Part shown: positions 1 through 10,480 of the stretch, one piece after another
Position numbering within the stretch: position 1 is the stretch's first letter
How the letters are laid out: the number at the start of each line of letters is the position of its first letter
Assembly: GCF_024198235.1 (NCBI RefSeq)
Contig: NZ_JAKCFB010000011.1
Location: 1 to 64,000, forward strand
Source: Myxococcus dinghuensis
GTDB taxonomy: Bacteria; Myxococcota; Myxococcia; Myxococcales; Myxococcaceae
Direction: 5' to 3'
Length of the DNA: 64,000 nucleotides
Notes under the pieces: model-generated
Told to the model about the DNA's origin: nothing
The model's input: the letters and a program-made list of their open reading frames with translations, nothing else
Database searches by the model: none
Translations under genes and position numbers: made by a program

Positions 1-323
1 CTCCGCCCGCCGTCGTGGCGGAGCCCACGCCCGCGCCCGCCGTCGCCCCGCCGGAGCCCGTGGCGACGCCCGCCGCCGCCTCCACCGCGCCCACGACGGT
101 GGCCCAGGCCGCCGTGGCCGGCAAGGGTGAGCTCGACATCACCTCGCCCGCCCTCTACGGCGAGGTCTGGGTCAACAACCGCCCCTACGGCTTCCCTCCC
201 CTCATCGCGCAGGACATCCCCGCGGGCACCGCTCGCGTGGAGGTCCGCGTCAACGGCCAGGTGAAGCGACGCATGAGCGTCGCCGTCGAGCCGGGCCGCC
301 GCGTCGCCGTGCGCGTGCGCTGA
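1..323 (+). CDS. C-terminal end of a PEGA-domain protein (partial)
   Basis: The reading frame is open to the left edge, so only the last ~106 codons are visible. The visible part is an Ala/Pro/Thr-rich linker followed by a ~65-residue module (GELDITSPALYGEVWVNN, then GTARVEVRVNG) typical of PEGA domains, small beta folds that often close myxobacterial Ser/Thr kinases and surface proteins. The catalytic or N-terminal part lies outside the window, so the full function cannot be told. The TonB-dependent receptor gene follows after 89 bases on the same strand and may be co-transcribed. Confidence 0.75.
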   Translation, partial: PPAVVAEPTPAPAVAPPEPVATPAAASTAPTTVAQAAVAGKGELDITSPALYGEVWVNNRPYGFPPLIAQDIPAGTARVEVRVNGQVKRRMSVAVEPGRRVAVRVR

Positions 324-412
324 CCCACCCCCCAGCGCACCGCGACATCCCTTCCCCGTTGGACGAGGGCCCCCCGCCGCCCACGCCCCGTCCATGTCCC
401 GAGGTCCCCTGA

Positions 413-2506
413 ATGCGTCTCACACCCTGGTCTCGTCGCTCCTTGTTGCTGATGCTCCTCGCGGGCGCGCCTCCCGCCCTGGCACAGTGGGAGGACGTCC
501 CGCCGCCCGCGGCCGCCCACCCGCCGCCGGCCGCCACGACGCCCGCCGCGACGACGCCCGCAGAGGGCACCGCGGAGACGCTGCCGCTCGAGGAGGACGC
601 GGACGTGCACAGCCAGGTGGCGTCGTTCGCCATCACCAAGCTGCGGGACTCGCCGGCGGTGGTGACGTCGATGACGTCGGAGGAGATCCGCAACTCCGGC
701 GCCCGCGACCTGATGGACCTGCTGCTGCAGATTCCGGGCTTCTTCTTCGGCGTGGACACGCAGGGCGCGGTGGGCCCGGGCTTCCGGGGCCTGTGGGGGT
801 ACGAGGGCAAGGTGCTGCTGGTCGTGGACGGCAAGGAGCTCAACGAGCAGCTCTACTCCACGATGCAGCTGGGCAACGAGCTTCCCATCGAGCTCATCGA
901 GCGCATCGAGGTGGTGCGCGGCCCCGGCTCGGTCATCTACGGCGGCAACGCGGAGCTGGCGGTCATCAACGTCATCACCCGCGGCGTGCAGGGCAGCAGC
1001 GACCTGATGTTCGCGGGCACCTACGGGCAGCTCGAGTCCACGAACGGCCACCGCAGCGTGACGCTGTCGGGCCGCAAGGTGTTCGAGTCCGCGCCGGGCC
1101 TGAGCGTGTTCGCGTCCGCGTCGCTGGGGCAGGGCCAGCGCAGCGACGCGCGGTTCCAGGACTTCTTCGGCAACACCGCGGAGATGGGGGGCAACACGAA
1201 GCTGGACCCCACCACGGTGCAGGCGGGCGTGGGCTACAAGGACTTGCAGTTGAGCGTGCTGTACCAGCGCTTCAACACGTCGGCCATCGTCGCCTATGAC
1301 GAGGTGCTGGCCGCGCCCGCGAAGACGGACTTCGAGTCGTTCCACGCGGAGCTGAGCAACCGCTTCCGTCCGAGCGACCGGCTGGAGATCATCCCGCGCT
1401 TCAACCTGACCATCTCCGAGCCCTTCCGCGACGCGGACCAAGCCTCCGAGTACTACTACCAGAAGCAGGTGCGGCGGATTCGCGGCCGGACGATGGCGCG
1501 CTGGGCGGCGCTGGACTGGCTGCAGTTGACGGGCGGCGTGGACGTCGCGTCGGACCAGGGCGAGCTGAAGGGGCCGGCGGGCGTGGGACTCCAGACGGCG
1601 TTCGGCGCGGACGAGGAGGAAAGCGTCTCGTACCTGAACGTGGCGGGCTTCGTGGAGGCGTTCTCGGAGAACCCCATCGTCACGGTGGTGGCGGGCGCGC
1701 GCTACGAGAACCACAGCGAGTTCGGCAGCTCGTTCGTGCCCCGGCTGGTGCTCCTGCGCGGCTTCGGGCCGTTCAGCGCGAAGGCGCTCTTCAGCCGCGC
1801 GTTCCGGGCGCCGGGCATCGAGAACATCAGCCTGGGCGCGGACGTGAAGCCGGAACGGACCACCGTGTACGAACTGGAGGGCACGCTGCGCTTCGGCGAG
1901 GGGCACGCGGTGAGCGCGAACGTGTTCGACGTGGCGGTGTCCGACCCCATCATCTACTCGTACGACGCGGTGGCGAACGAGGAGCTGTACCGCAACCTGG
2001 GGCGCCTGGGCAGCCGGGGCGTGGAGCTGGACTACCACCTCAAGGGGAGCTGGGGACGGCTGGGATTGAGCTACTCGTTCTACGCGCCGTCGGGCCGCAA
2101 CGACGTGGCGGACTACCAGGTGCCGGGGCACTCCAACGCCTTCACGGGCATGCCCACGCACAAGGCGTCGGTGACGGGCAGCTTCAAGGTGTTGCCCTGG
2201 GTGACGGTGAGCCCCACGGCGGCGCTGGTGGGGCGGCGCTTCGCGGTGGACGTGCCGGATGACGACGGCGTCTCCGCGGTGGAGGAGCTGCCCACGCAGG
2301 TGCTGCTCAACCTCTTCGTGCGCGCGGAGAACGTGGGCACGCAGGGCCTGGAGATCGGCGCGGGCGTCTACAACATCACCGGGACGAACTTCCGCATCGC
2401 CCAGCCCTACAACGGCGGCCACGCCCCCCTGCCCGTGTTCTCCCGCGAGTTCATGGTGAAGCTCAGCTACCTCTTCGAGCCAGGCTACACCGACCTGGGA
2501 GAGTGA
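413..2506 (+). CDS. TonB-dependent outer-membrane receptor
   Basis: 697 residues. An Arg-rich start and hydrophobic stretch end at Ala-Leu-Ala-Gln (signal peptide, ~25 residues), followed by a Pro/Ala/Thr-rich segment. A plug domain (~residues 60-190) contains the usual SAxVI-type start, the IPGFFFGVDTQG stretch, RGLWGYEGKVLLVVDG and the IERIEVVRGPGSVIYGGNA signature. The rest alternates aromatic and polar residues as a 22-strand barrel does. Such receptors import siderophores, vitamins or glycans using TonB energy. No clear TonB box was found. It lies just before the glucan locus, but an opposite-strand gene sits between, so a role in glucan uptake is only inferred. Confidence 0.9.
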   Translation: MRLTPWSRRSLLLMLLAGAPPALAQWEDVPPPAAAHPPPAATTPAATTPAEGTAETLPLEEDADVHSQVASFAITKLRDSPAVVTSMTSEEIRNSGARDLMDLLLQIPGFFFGVDTQGAVGPGFRGLWGYEGKVLLVVDGKELNEQLYSTMQLGNELPIELIERIEVVRGPGSVIYGGNAELAVINVITRGVQGSSDLMFAGTYGQLESTNGHRSVTLSGRKVFESAPGLSVFASASLGQGQRSDARFQDFFGNTAEMGGNTKLDPTTVQAGVGYKDLQLSVLYQRFNTSAIVAYDEVLAAPAKTDFESFHAELSNRFRPSDRLEIIPRFNLTISEPFRDADQASEYYYQKQVRRIRGRTMARWAALDWLQLTGGVDVASDQGELKGPAGVGLQTAFGADEEESVSYLNVAGFVEAFSENPIVTVVAGARYENHSEFGSSFVPRLVLLRGFGPFSAKALFSRAFRAPGIENISLGADVKPERTTVYELEGTLRFGEGHAVSANVFDVAVSDPIIYSYDAVANEELYRNLGRLGSRGVELDYHLKGSWGRLGLSYSFYAPSGRNDVADYQVPGHSNAFTGMPTHKASVTGSFKVLPWVTVSPTAALVGRRFAVDVPDDDGVSAVEELPTQVLLNLFVRAENVGTQGLEIGAGVYNITGTNFRIAQPYNGGHAPLPVFSREFMVKLSYLFEPGYTDLGE

Positions 2507-2507
2507 C

Positions 2508-2527
2508 GTCCCCGCGAGCCCGGGGAC
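2508..2527. terminator. Hairpin between convergent genes
   Basis: Perfect 7-base arms GTCCCCG and CGGGGAC with a 6-base loop. It starts right after the receptor stop codon and ends at the stop of the opposite-strand gene. The position suits a bidirectional terminator; there is no T-run. Confidence 0.5.
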
Positions 2528-2528
2528 C

Positions 2529-2837
2529 TCACGCTCCCGGGCCCGCGTCTTCCTTCGCCGCGAGCTTGCGCTCGGTCTCCGCCAACCACTCGCGGAAGCC
2601 CTCGAGCTGCGCCTCCCGGTAGGCGGGGTCCTTCCCTCGGATGTCGCCGTCCGAGAGGTAATGGTAGAAGTGCTCGTCCAGCGCCTCGTGGACCTCGGGC
2701 GTGGCGGTCTTCAGCCGGCGAATCAGCTCGAGCGACGCCTCCACCCACGGCCCGACCTGCGCCTTCGTCGTCGGGTCGCGCTCCAGCAGCGACCGCACCC
2801 GGCGAAGCAGCTCCTCCAAATCCATCGTCGTCGTCAT
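2529..2837 (-). CDS. Hypothetical acidic helical protein
   Basis: 102 residues, with a GGAGGA ribosome site close to the ATG. The sequence is mostly charged amphipathic helix (MDLEELLRRVRSLLERD; REWLAETERKLAAKED) with no signal peptide or membrane segment, so it is probably a small cytoplasmic helical protein. I recognise no family. It is convergent with the TonB-dependent receptor and divergent from the glucan locus. Confidence 0.65.
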   Translation of the reverse strand: MTTTMDLEELLRRVRSLLERDPTTKAQVGPWVEASLELIRRLKTATPEVHEALDEHFYHYLSDGDIRGKDPAYREAQLEGFREWLAETERKLAAKEDAGPGA

Positions 2838-2989
2838 CGCTCCTCCCAGCCGGACCCCGTTTCAGCACGGAGGCGCCGGAGGGACGAGCAGCTTCTTCTC
2901 CCGACGCCGCGTGCATTTGGACCACCGCGTCAAGAAGACAGACATCCACGCTTGCTTGCATTCGCGCCGACGTCGCTGGTACTTTCTTC

Positions 2990-3022
2990 GTCACTCGAAC
3001 GAACGCGATTCACGTTCGTGAC
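2990..3022. promoter_or_regulatory. Inverted repeat, candidate operator
   Basis: Left arm GTCACTCGAACG and right arm CGTTCGTGAC pair except for two extra bases in the left arm, around an 11-base centre. It lies ~175 bases upstream of the first lipoprotein of the glucan locus. This is a possible ROK-repressor or activator site; function inferred from position only. Confidence 0.35.
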
Positions 3023-3151
3023 GGAATGACGGTGGGCCCCGGGGGTGTGGGCGGATGGGCACGGCGTGATTCACCGCATTCTCCTCTGACGCAGAACGAC
3101 GCTCTTGACGCACCGCTCCACGCGGTCCCTGGACGTGTGCGCCTCGCGGTT

Positions 3152-3172
3152 ACTTCGCAGTACGAACGAAGT
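3152..3172. promoter_or_regulatory. Inverted repeat, candidate operator
   Basis: Perfect 6-base arms ACTTCG and CGAAGT with a 9-base centre that itself holds GTACGAA. It ends 25 bases before the ATG at 3198, close enough to act as an operator over the promoter or 5' leader. It shares the CGAAC/GAACGAA core with the repeat at 2990-3022. Confidence 0.35.
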
Positions 3173-3197
3173 TTTCCAGCAAGGGAGGGGAAGTCCC

Positions 3198-3974
3198 ATG
3201 CAACACCCCAAGCGTTTCGCCTGGTCGTGGGCCGTGGCGGGAGTGGTCGCCGGAGTCACGCTGCTCGGAGCCTGTGATCCGGAGGACGAGGGGAACGACC
3301 CCCTCCCCGACGCGGGCACGCAACCCGACTCCGGCACGAAGCCCGACTCCGGCACCCCCGACTCCGGCGCACCGGACTCCGGGACACCCGACTCCGGCGC
3401 GCCCGACTCCGGCACCACGCCCGACGGGGGCGGAGAGCCCGACTCCGGCACCACGCCCGACTCCGGCACGCCCGACGCGGGCCCCACCGTGAAGCTGCCC
3501 CTGCCGGTGGACGGCACCTGGATTCCCGGCGGCTACATGGGTGACGGCGCGAGCAACCTCGTCACGGATGAAGTCGAGTGCGCCGCGACGCGCCCCGGCA
3601 CCGGCAAGGGCACCTGCCACAAGTTCACCTACACCGCGGGCGGACAGAACTGGGCCGGCGTCTGGTGGCAGTACCCCGAAGGCAACTGGGGCGACCTGCC
3701 CGGCTTCGAGGTCCCGGATGGCGCGTCCGTCCTCTCCTTCTACGCGTGGGGCGCGTCCGGCGGCGAGGTCGTCAAGTTCCTGGTGGGCCTGAGCACGAAG
3801 GCCGACGGATTCACCATGGATACCGGCGACATCACCCTCACCGCGGAGCCAAAGGAGTACACAATCGACGTCAGCCGCGTCCGGTATCGGAAGGTGGCGG
3901 GTGGCTTTGGCTGGGTGACGGGGGGCAGGACGACTCCCATCGTCTTCTTCCTCGACGACATCCAGTGGCGGTGA
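3198..3974 (+). CDS. Lipoprotein with Asp-Ser-Gly linker and carbohydrate-binding-like domain
   Basis: 258 residues from the ATG behind a GGGAGGGGA site; the frame is open further upstream but lacks another good start. A lipobox Leu-Gly-Ala-Cys ends the signal peptide (~residue 26). A ~60-residue linker repeats Asp-Ser-Gly-Thr/Ala-Pro, extending the rest away from the membrane. The C-terminal ~160 residues have the look of a jelly-roll carbohydrate-binding domain: YMGDGASNL start, aromatic residues (NWAGVWWQYPEGNWG) and the FFLDDIQW ending common in glucan-binding modules. As first gene of the glucan locus it may hold glucan at the cell surface; that is inference. Confidence 0.75.
   Translation: MQHPKRFAWSWAVAGVVAGVTLLGACDPEDEGNDPLPDAGTQPDSGTKPDSGTPDSGAPDSGTPDSGAPDSGTTPDGGGEPDSGTTPDSGTPDAGPTVKLPLPVDGTWIPGGYMGDGASNLVTDEVECAATRPGTGKGTCHKFTYTAGGQNWAGVWWQYPEGNWGDLPGFEVPDGASVLSFYAWGASGGEVVKFLVGLSTKADGFTMDTGDITLTAEPKEYTIDVSRVRYRKVAGGFGWVTGGRTTPIVFFLDDIQWR
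3309..3483 (+). repeat. Short-period coding repeat (Asp-Ser-Gly linker)
   Basis: Imperfect repeats of a 12-15 base unit reading CCCGACTCCGGC, coding Pro-Asp-Ser-Gly with Thr/Ala variation. It is an extended lipoprotein linker and not a CRISPR array. Such DNA can change length by slippage. Confidence 0.7.
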
Positions 3975-3988
3975 CCACCCGCCTTCGC

Positions 3989-4003
3989 TTCCGCGCGGCG
4001 GAA
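3989..4003. promoter_or_regulatory. Short palindrome before the ROK gene
   Basis: Perfect 6-base arms TTCCGC and GCGGAA around 3 bases, 15 bases after the lipoprotein stop and 17 bases before the ROK start codon. It could be an autoregulatory operator or a weak attenuator between the two genes. Confidence 0.3.
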
Positions 4004-4020
4004 CGGAGCGTACGAGGACG

Positions 4021-5250
4021 ATGAAAGTGGGAACGGCGGCACTGACGGTCGACGCGGCGGGCATGCGGGCGCAGAACAGCAGCCTGTTGCTCAACATGAT
4101 CTGGCGCGAGCGTCAGATCTCCCGGGCGGAGATTGCCCGGAGGACGGAGCTCAGCCCGTCGACCGTGTCCGCCATCGTCGCGGACCTGGAGCACTCCGGC
4201 CTGGTGCGCAGCATCGGCGCCGGGGTGTCTCGCGGCGGCCGTCGGCCCACCCTCATCGGCTTCCGGGATGACGCCTTCAACATCATCGGCGTGGAGCTGG
4301 GCGCCACCCACGTCACCGTGGTCCTCACCGACCTGCGCGGCCGCGTGCGCACCACGCGCAACTCGCCGCAGCAGGTGCGCAACGACCCGGAGGGCACGCT
4401 GAAGGCCGTGCGCGCCCTGGTGCAGGAGTGCCTGGACGCCGAGCGCGTGCCCAAGCGCTCCGTGGTGGGCATGGGCGTCGCCGTCCCCAGCCCGGTGCAC
4501 CCGTCCGCGCCGGGGAAGATGTCGCCGCTCATCCTGCCGGCGTGGCGCGGCTACGACGTGCAGGACGCGCTGCGCGGCACGTTCGACATGCCCGTGTTCG
4601 TGGACAACGACGCGAACCTGGGCGCGCTGTCGGAGTGCTACTGGGGCGCGGGCGTGGGGGGCGAGGACCTGACGTACATCAAGCTGGCCACGGGCATCGG
4701 CTCCGGCCACATCATCCACGGGGACGTCTACCGCGGCGCCGGCGGCACCGCGGGGGAGATTGGCCACATCGCCGTGGACTCGGCGGGCCCGCCGTGCCTG
4801 TGCGGGCTGCGCGGCTGCCTGGTGACGCTCATCGGGTCGGGGGCGCTGGTGGAGCGCGCGCGCGAGCTGATGGGCTCCAAGGGCCGCAAGGCGCCCACCA
4901 TCCGCGAAATCGTCGAGGGCGCCCGCGCGGGGGACCCGGCCGCGCGCACCATCATCGACGGGCTGGGCCAGTACCTGGGCATCGCCGTGGCGGGCCTGCT
5001 CAACCTGCTCAACCCCGCCATCGTCGTGCTCGGCGGGGAGATTTCGTCCGTGGGAGACCTCCTGCTGGACCCCTTGCGCGCGTCCGTGCGCAAGCGCGCG
5101 CTGTCCACCTCCATGGCGGAGACGCGCATCGTGACCTCCGCGCTGGGCGACAAGGCCATCGCGGTGGGCGCCGCCACGCTCGTGCTCCAGGCCGCCCTGC
5201 GCAGCCGGGCGCTGTTCCCACCCCAACACGTCGGAAGGACTCCTGCATGA
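4021..5250 (+). CDS. ROK-family transcriptional regulator
   Basis: 409 residues, ribosome site GAGGA just before the ATG. Residues ~15-75 form a MarR-like winged helix (RAEIARRTELSPSTVSAIVADL). Residues ~85-400 form a ROK sugar-kinase fold: VFVDNDANLGALSE, then GxIGHIAVD with His249 and the zinc motif Cys259-x-Cys261-x4-Cys266 that marks the family. ROK repressors such as NagC, Mlc and XylR release DNA on binding a sugar or sugar phosphate. The GH16 gene overlaps its stop by ATGA, so it is the likely controller of this glucan operon. The inducer (glucose or a beta-glucan oligosaccharide) is not shown by the sequence. Confidence 0.9.
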   Translation: MKVGTAALTVDAAGMRAQNSSLLLNMIWRERQISRAEIARRTELSPSTVSAIVADLEHSGLVRSIGAGVSRGGRRPTLIGFRDDAFNIIGVELGATHVTVVLTDLRGRVRTTRNSPQQVRNDPEGTLKAVRALVQECLDAERVPKRSVVGMGVAVPSPVHPSAPGKMSPLILPAWRGYDVQDALRGTFDMPVFVDNDANLGALSECYWGAGVGGEDLTYIKLATGIGSGHIIHGDVYRGAGGTAGEIGHIAVDSAGPPCLCGLRGCLVTLIGSGALVERARELMGSKGRKAPTIREIVEGARAGDPAARTIIDGLGQYLGIAVAGLLNLLNPAIVVLGGEISSVGDLLLDPLRASVRKRALSTSMAETRIVTSALGDKAIAVGAATLVLQAALRSRALFPPQHVGRTPA

Positions 5251-6092
5251 CGACCCGCCGCCTTCTCCCGTGGCTCGCGGCCCTGGGGGCCCTGGCCTGT
5301 GACCCGGCCCGGAACGGACGCGCCGACCCGCCCCCCACCACGGCGCAGCCGTCCCACGCGGACTGGCGGCTGGTCTGGCAGGACGAGTTCGACGGAGCCC
5401 AGGGCAGCCTGCCCTCCCCCGAGCGGTGGCAGGCGGACGTGGGCGGCGACGGTTGGGGCAATGGCCAGTACGAGCACAACACGGCCCGGGCGGAGAACGC
5501 GTCGTTGGATGGTGAGGGGCACCTGCTCATCACCGCGCGGCGCGAGCAGTACGGCGGCAACGACTTCACCTCCGCGCGCATCAACACGCGCGGGCGCTTC
5601 GAGCCCACCTACGGCCGCTTCGAGGCGCGCATCCAGCTGCCCACGGGCAAGGGCATCTGGCCCGCGTTCTGGATGCTCGGCGCGGACTTCCAGAAGGTGG
5701 GTTGGCCCGCGTGCGGTGAAATCGACATCATGGAGCACCGGGGGCAGCTGCCCGCCATCGTCCGCGGCTCGCTGCACGGCCCGGGCTACTCCGGCGGAGA
5801 GAACCTGGGCGCCGAGCACGTCGTCAGCGGCGGCAAGCTGTACGAGGACTACCACCTCTACGCCGTGGAGTGGGACCCGGAGCGCATCCGCTGGCTGGTG
5901 GACGGCGTCGTCTACTTCGAGGTGACGCCGAAGGACCTGCCCGCGGGCAAGCGCTGGGTCTTCGACCATCCCCACTTCCTCATCCTGAATGTCGCGGTGG
6001 GCGGCAACTTCGTGGGCCCCATCGACGGCACCACGCAGTTCCCCCAGGTGATGCGCGTCGACTACGTGCGCGCCTACACGAGGGTGGAATGA
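5247..6092 (+). CDS. GH16 beta-glucanase lipoprotein (laminarinase type)
   Basis: 281 residues; the ATG overlaps the ROK stop. The signal peptide ends in the lipobox Ala-Leu-Ala-Cys, so it is predicted to be lipid-anchored. The body is a complete single GH16 domain: LVWQDEFDG start, YGRFEARIQLP, WPAFWML, and the catalytic motif Glu158-Ile-Asp160-Ile-Met-Glu163 (nucleophile and acid/base), then WDPERIRWLVDG and FLILNVAVGGN. This subgroup (GEIDIMEH, WPAFWML) cuts beta-1,3- or mixed beta-1,3-1,4-glucan. No extra binding module is attached; the neighbouring lipoproteins may supply that. It probably makes the oligosaccharides taken up by the transporter encoded next. Confidence 0.93.
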   Translation: MTTRRLLPWLAALGALACDPARNGRADPPPTTAQPSHADWRLVWQDEFDGAQGSLPSPERWQADVGGDGWGNGQYEHNTARAENASLDGEGHLLITARREQYGGNDFTSARINTRGRFEPTYGRFEARIQLPTGKGIWPAFWMLGADFQKVGWPACGEIDIMEHRGQLPAIVRGSLHGPGYSGGENLGAEHVVSGGKLYEDYHLYAVEWDPERIRWLVDGVVYFEVTPKDLPAGKRWVFDHPHFLILNVAVGGNFVGPIDGTTQFPQVMRVDYVRAYTRVE

Positions 6093-7741
6093 GCTCCGCG
6101 CGCTGGCTGCTCCCGCTGCTGGCGCTGTTCGCCACCGGGGGCTGCGAGCTGGAGCCACGGCCGCGCCCGCCGGGGACGCTGTTCGTCTCCGTCGAGCAGC
6201 GCAGCGCGTGGGTGCGCAACTTCAACCCGCTGTTCGCGGGCGCCGGCTCGCGCTGGCCCACGCGCGCGGGCGTCTACGAGTGCCTGGAGCTGTACACGCC
6301 CTCCACCGGCGGCTACCAGCCGTGGCTCGCCACCGGCCACACGTGGTCAGAGGACCGCCGCACGCTGCGCTTCACCCTGCGCGACGGCGTGCGCTGGTCC
6401 GACGGCCGGCGCTTCACCGCCGAGGACGTGGCGTACACGTTCCAGCTCCTGCGCAAGCACGCGGCGCTCGACGCGGGCGGCGTGTGGCGCTTCCTGTCGG
6501 AGGTGCGCGCCGAGGACGAGCACACGGTGGCCTTCACCTTCTCGCGCGTCTTCATCCCCGGCTTCGGGGACCTGGCCGCGCAGCCCATCGTCCCGCGCCA
6601 CGTCTGGGAGAAGGTCGGGGACCCCGTCACGTTCACCAACCCGACCCCGGTGGCCACCGGCCCCTTCACGGAGGTGAACGTCTTCCGCAACCAGGTGTTC
6701 GAGCTGGGGCGCAATCCCTACTACTGGCAGAAGGGCAAGCCCGCCGTCCGCGCGCTGCGCTTCCTGGCCTTCCCCACCAACGACCAGGCCAACCTCGCGT
6801 TGGTGGAGGGCGAGGTGGACTGGGCCGGCAACTTCATCCCGGCGGTGGACCGCACCTTCGTCTCGAAGGACCCGGCGCACCACGCCCGCTGGTTCCCGCT
6901 GTTCGGCAGCACCGTCTTCCTCTACCCCAACACCACCCTGCCGCCGCTGGACGACGTGCGCGTGCGCAAGGCGCTGAGCATGGCGCTGGACCGGGAGCGG
7001 CTCGTCGAGATCGCGATGTACGGCTACACGCGGCCGGCGGACGCCACCGGGCTCAACGACGCGTACGCCACCTGGCGCGACGCGGACGTGGCCGACGACG
7101 CGTGGGTGCGCCACGACGCGAAGGAGGCCGCGCGCCTGCTCGACGAGGCGGGGCTGAGGCTCGGCGCGGACGGCGTGCGGCGCCGGCCGGACGGCTCGCC
7201 GCTGGCGTTGGACATCGAGGTGGTGGGCGGCTGGTCGGACTGGGTGCGCGCCGGACAGGTGGTGGCGCGGGACCTGCGCAAGCTGGGCGTCCAGGCGCAC
7301 CTGCGCACGTACGAGTTCGGCGCGTGGCAGGAGCGGCTCCAGAAGGGCGAGTTCCAGCTCTCCATCTCCTGGTCGCTGGACGGGCCCACGCCGTACACCT
7401 TCTACAAGTGGATGTTGTCCTCGGCCACGGTGCGGCCGGTGGGCGAGGTGGCGGCGTCCAACTGGCAGCGCTTCGGCGACCCGGAGACGGACGCGCTGCT
7501 GGAGCGCTTCGAGGCCACGGACGCGCGCGCGGAGCAGCAGGCGCTGATGGTCCAGGTGCAGCGGCGCTTCTCGGAGACGGCGCCGGCCATCCCCCTGTTC
7601 CCCAACCCGTCCTGGGGCGAGGCCAACTCCAAGCGCTTCACGGGCTTCCCCACCGAGACGGACCCGTACGCCCGGCTGTCGCCGCACGCCGAGCCGGACA
7701 GCCTGCTCGTCCTCACGCGGCTCGCCCCGAGGAGCCCCTGA
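6089..7741 (+). CDS. Family 5 solute-binding lipoprotein of an Opp/Dpp-type ABC transporter
   Basis: 550 residues, ATG overlapping the GH16 stop. Lipobox Ala-Thr-Gly-Gly-Cys at residue ~19. SBP_bac_5 features: LEPSLATGHTWS-like region (WLATGHTWSEDRRTLRFTLRDGVRWSDGRRFTAEDVAYTF in pieces), TGPFTEVNVFRNQVFELGRNPYYW, and VRKALSMALDRERLV. The family is named for peptides, but in Thermotoga, archaea and Vibrio many members bind cellobiose, laminaribiose or chitin oligosaccharides. Position between GH16 and GH1 genes argues for beta-gluco-oligosaccharides here. Confidence 0.9.
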   Translation: MSSARWLLPLLALFATGGCELEPRPRPPGTLFVSVEQRSAWVRNFNPLFAGAGSRWPTRAGVYECLELYTPSTGGYQPWLATGHTWSEDRRTLRFTLRDGVRWSDGRRFTAEDVAYTFQLLRKHAALDAGGVWRFLSEVRAEDEHTVAFTFSRVFIPGFGDLAAQPIVPRHVWEKVGDPVTFTNPTPVATGPFTEVNVFRNQVFELGRNPYYWQKGKPAVRALRFLAFPTNDQANLALVEGEVDWAGNFIPAVDRTFVSKDPAHHARWFPLFGSTVFLYPNTTLPPLDDVRVRKALSMALDRERLVEIAMYGYTRPADATGLNDAYATWRDADVADDAWVRHDAKEAARLLDEAGLRLGADGVRRRPDGSPLALDIEVVGGWSDWVRAGQVVARDLRKLGVQAHLRTYEFGAWQERLQKGEFQLSISWSLDGPTPYTFYKWMLSSATVRPVGEVAASNWQRFGDPETDALLERFEATDARAEQQALMVQVQRRFSETAPAIPLFPNPSWGEANSKRFTGFPTETDPYARLSPHAEPDSLLVLTRLAPRSP

Positions 7742-7743
7742 CC

Positions 7744-8716
7744 ATGCACTACGTGCTCCGCAGGCTCGGCTTCTACCTGCTCGCGGCCTGGGCGTCGCTG
7801 ACGATGAACTTCGTCATCCCCCGGCTGACGCCCGGGGACCCGGCGACGGCGATGTTCGCCCGCTTCGAGGGGCGCCTGTCGCCGGACGCGCTCGTCGCGC
7901 TGCGCGCCGCCTTCGGCTTCACCGAGGCGCCCTGGCACGTGCAGTACCTCACCTACCTGAAGCACCTGCTCACCGGGGACATGGGCCTGTCGTACGCCTA
8001 CTACCCGTCGCCCGTGACGGAGGTCATCGGCACGGGGCTCTTGTGGACGGTGGGGCTGGCCGGGTGCGCGGTGGTCATCAGCTTCGCGGTGGGCACGACG
8101 CTGGGCGTGCTGGCGGCGTGGAACCGGGGCGGGTGGCTGGACTCCGCGCTGGCGCCGGTGCTGGCCTTCCTGGGGGCGTTCCCCTACTTCTGGCTGGCCA
8201 TGCTGGCCCTGTACCTCTTCGGGTTCGGGCTGGGCTGGTTCCCGCTGCGGCACGCGTACTCGCACGACCTGGAGCCGGGGCTGACGCTCGCGTTCCTGGC
8301 GGACATGGGGCGGCACGCGGTGCTGCCGGCGACCTCCATCGTCGTGGCCACGCTGGGCGGATGGATGCTGAGCATGCGCAACACCATGGTGGCGGTGCTG
8401 GGCACGGACACGCTCCGGCTGGCGCACGCCAAGGGCCTGCCGGCCCGACAGGTGATGTGGCGCTACGCCGCGCGCAACGCGCTGCTGCCCAACGTCACCG
8501 GCTTCGGCATGGCGCTGGGCTTCGTGCTCAGCGGCTCGCTGCTGACGGAGATCGTCTTCTCGTACCCGGGCACCGGCTACCTGCTCATCCTCGCGGTGCG
8601 CAACCAGGACTACCCCCTGATGCAGGGGCTCTTCCTCGTCATCACCCTGGCGGTGCTCGCCGCGAACTTCGCCGTGGACCTGCTCTGCCTCTGGCTGGAC
8701 CCGAGGACCCGCGCCC

Positions 8717-8724
<8 letters not shown>
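7744..8724 (+). CDS. ABC transporter permease, DppB type
   Basis: 326 residues, two bases after the binding-protein stop. About six membrane helices; N-terminus YVLRRLGFYLLAAWASLTMNF, the PGDP motif typical of DppB/OppB, then the cytoplasmic EAA-type loop (RLAHAKGLPARQVMWRYAARNALLPN) that contacts the ATPase, and the VLSGSLLTEIVFSYPGTG ending. It forms the inner-membrane channel with the partner encoded next, whose ATG overlaps its stop by 8 bases. Confidence 0.92.

Positions 8725-10476
<1,752 letters not shown>

Positions 10477-10480
<4 letters not shown>

Larger units (their letters stand above)
2838..3197. other. 360-base control region upstream of the glucan locus
   Basis: No convincing gene on either strand. 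It contains stretches less GC-rich than the surroundings and two inverted repeats (2990-3022 and 3152-3172, listed separately). It must hold the promoters for the divergent small gene and for the lipoprotein at 3198. I could not identify a convincing -35/-10 pair; an isolated TTGACG lies at 3105-3110. Confidence 0.5.

Noticed and set aside
185-2422. A 745-codon minus-strand frame opposite the TonB-dependent receptor
   Set aside because: Low-complexity Arg/Ala/His-rich shadow; the + strand has a signal peptide and plug-domain signature.
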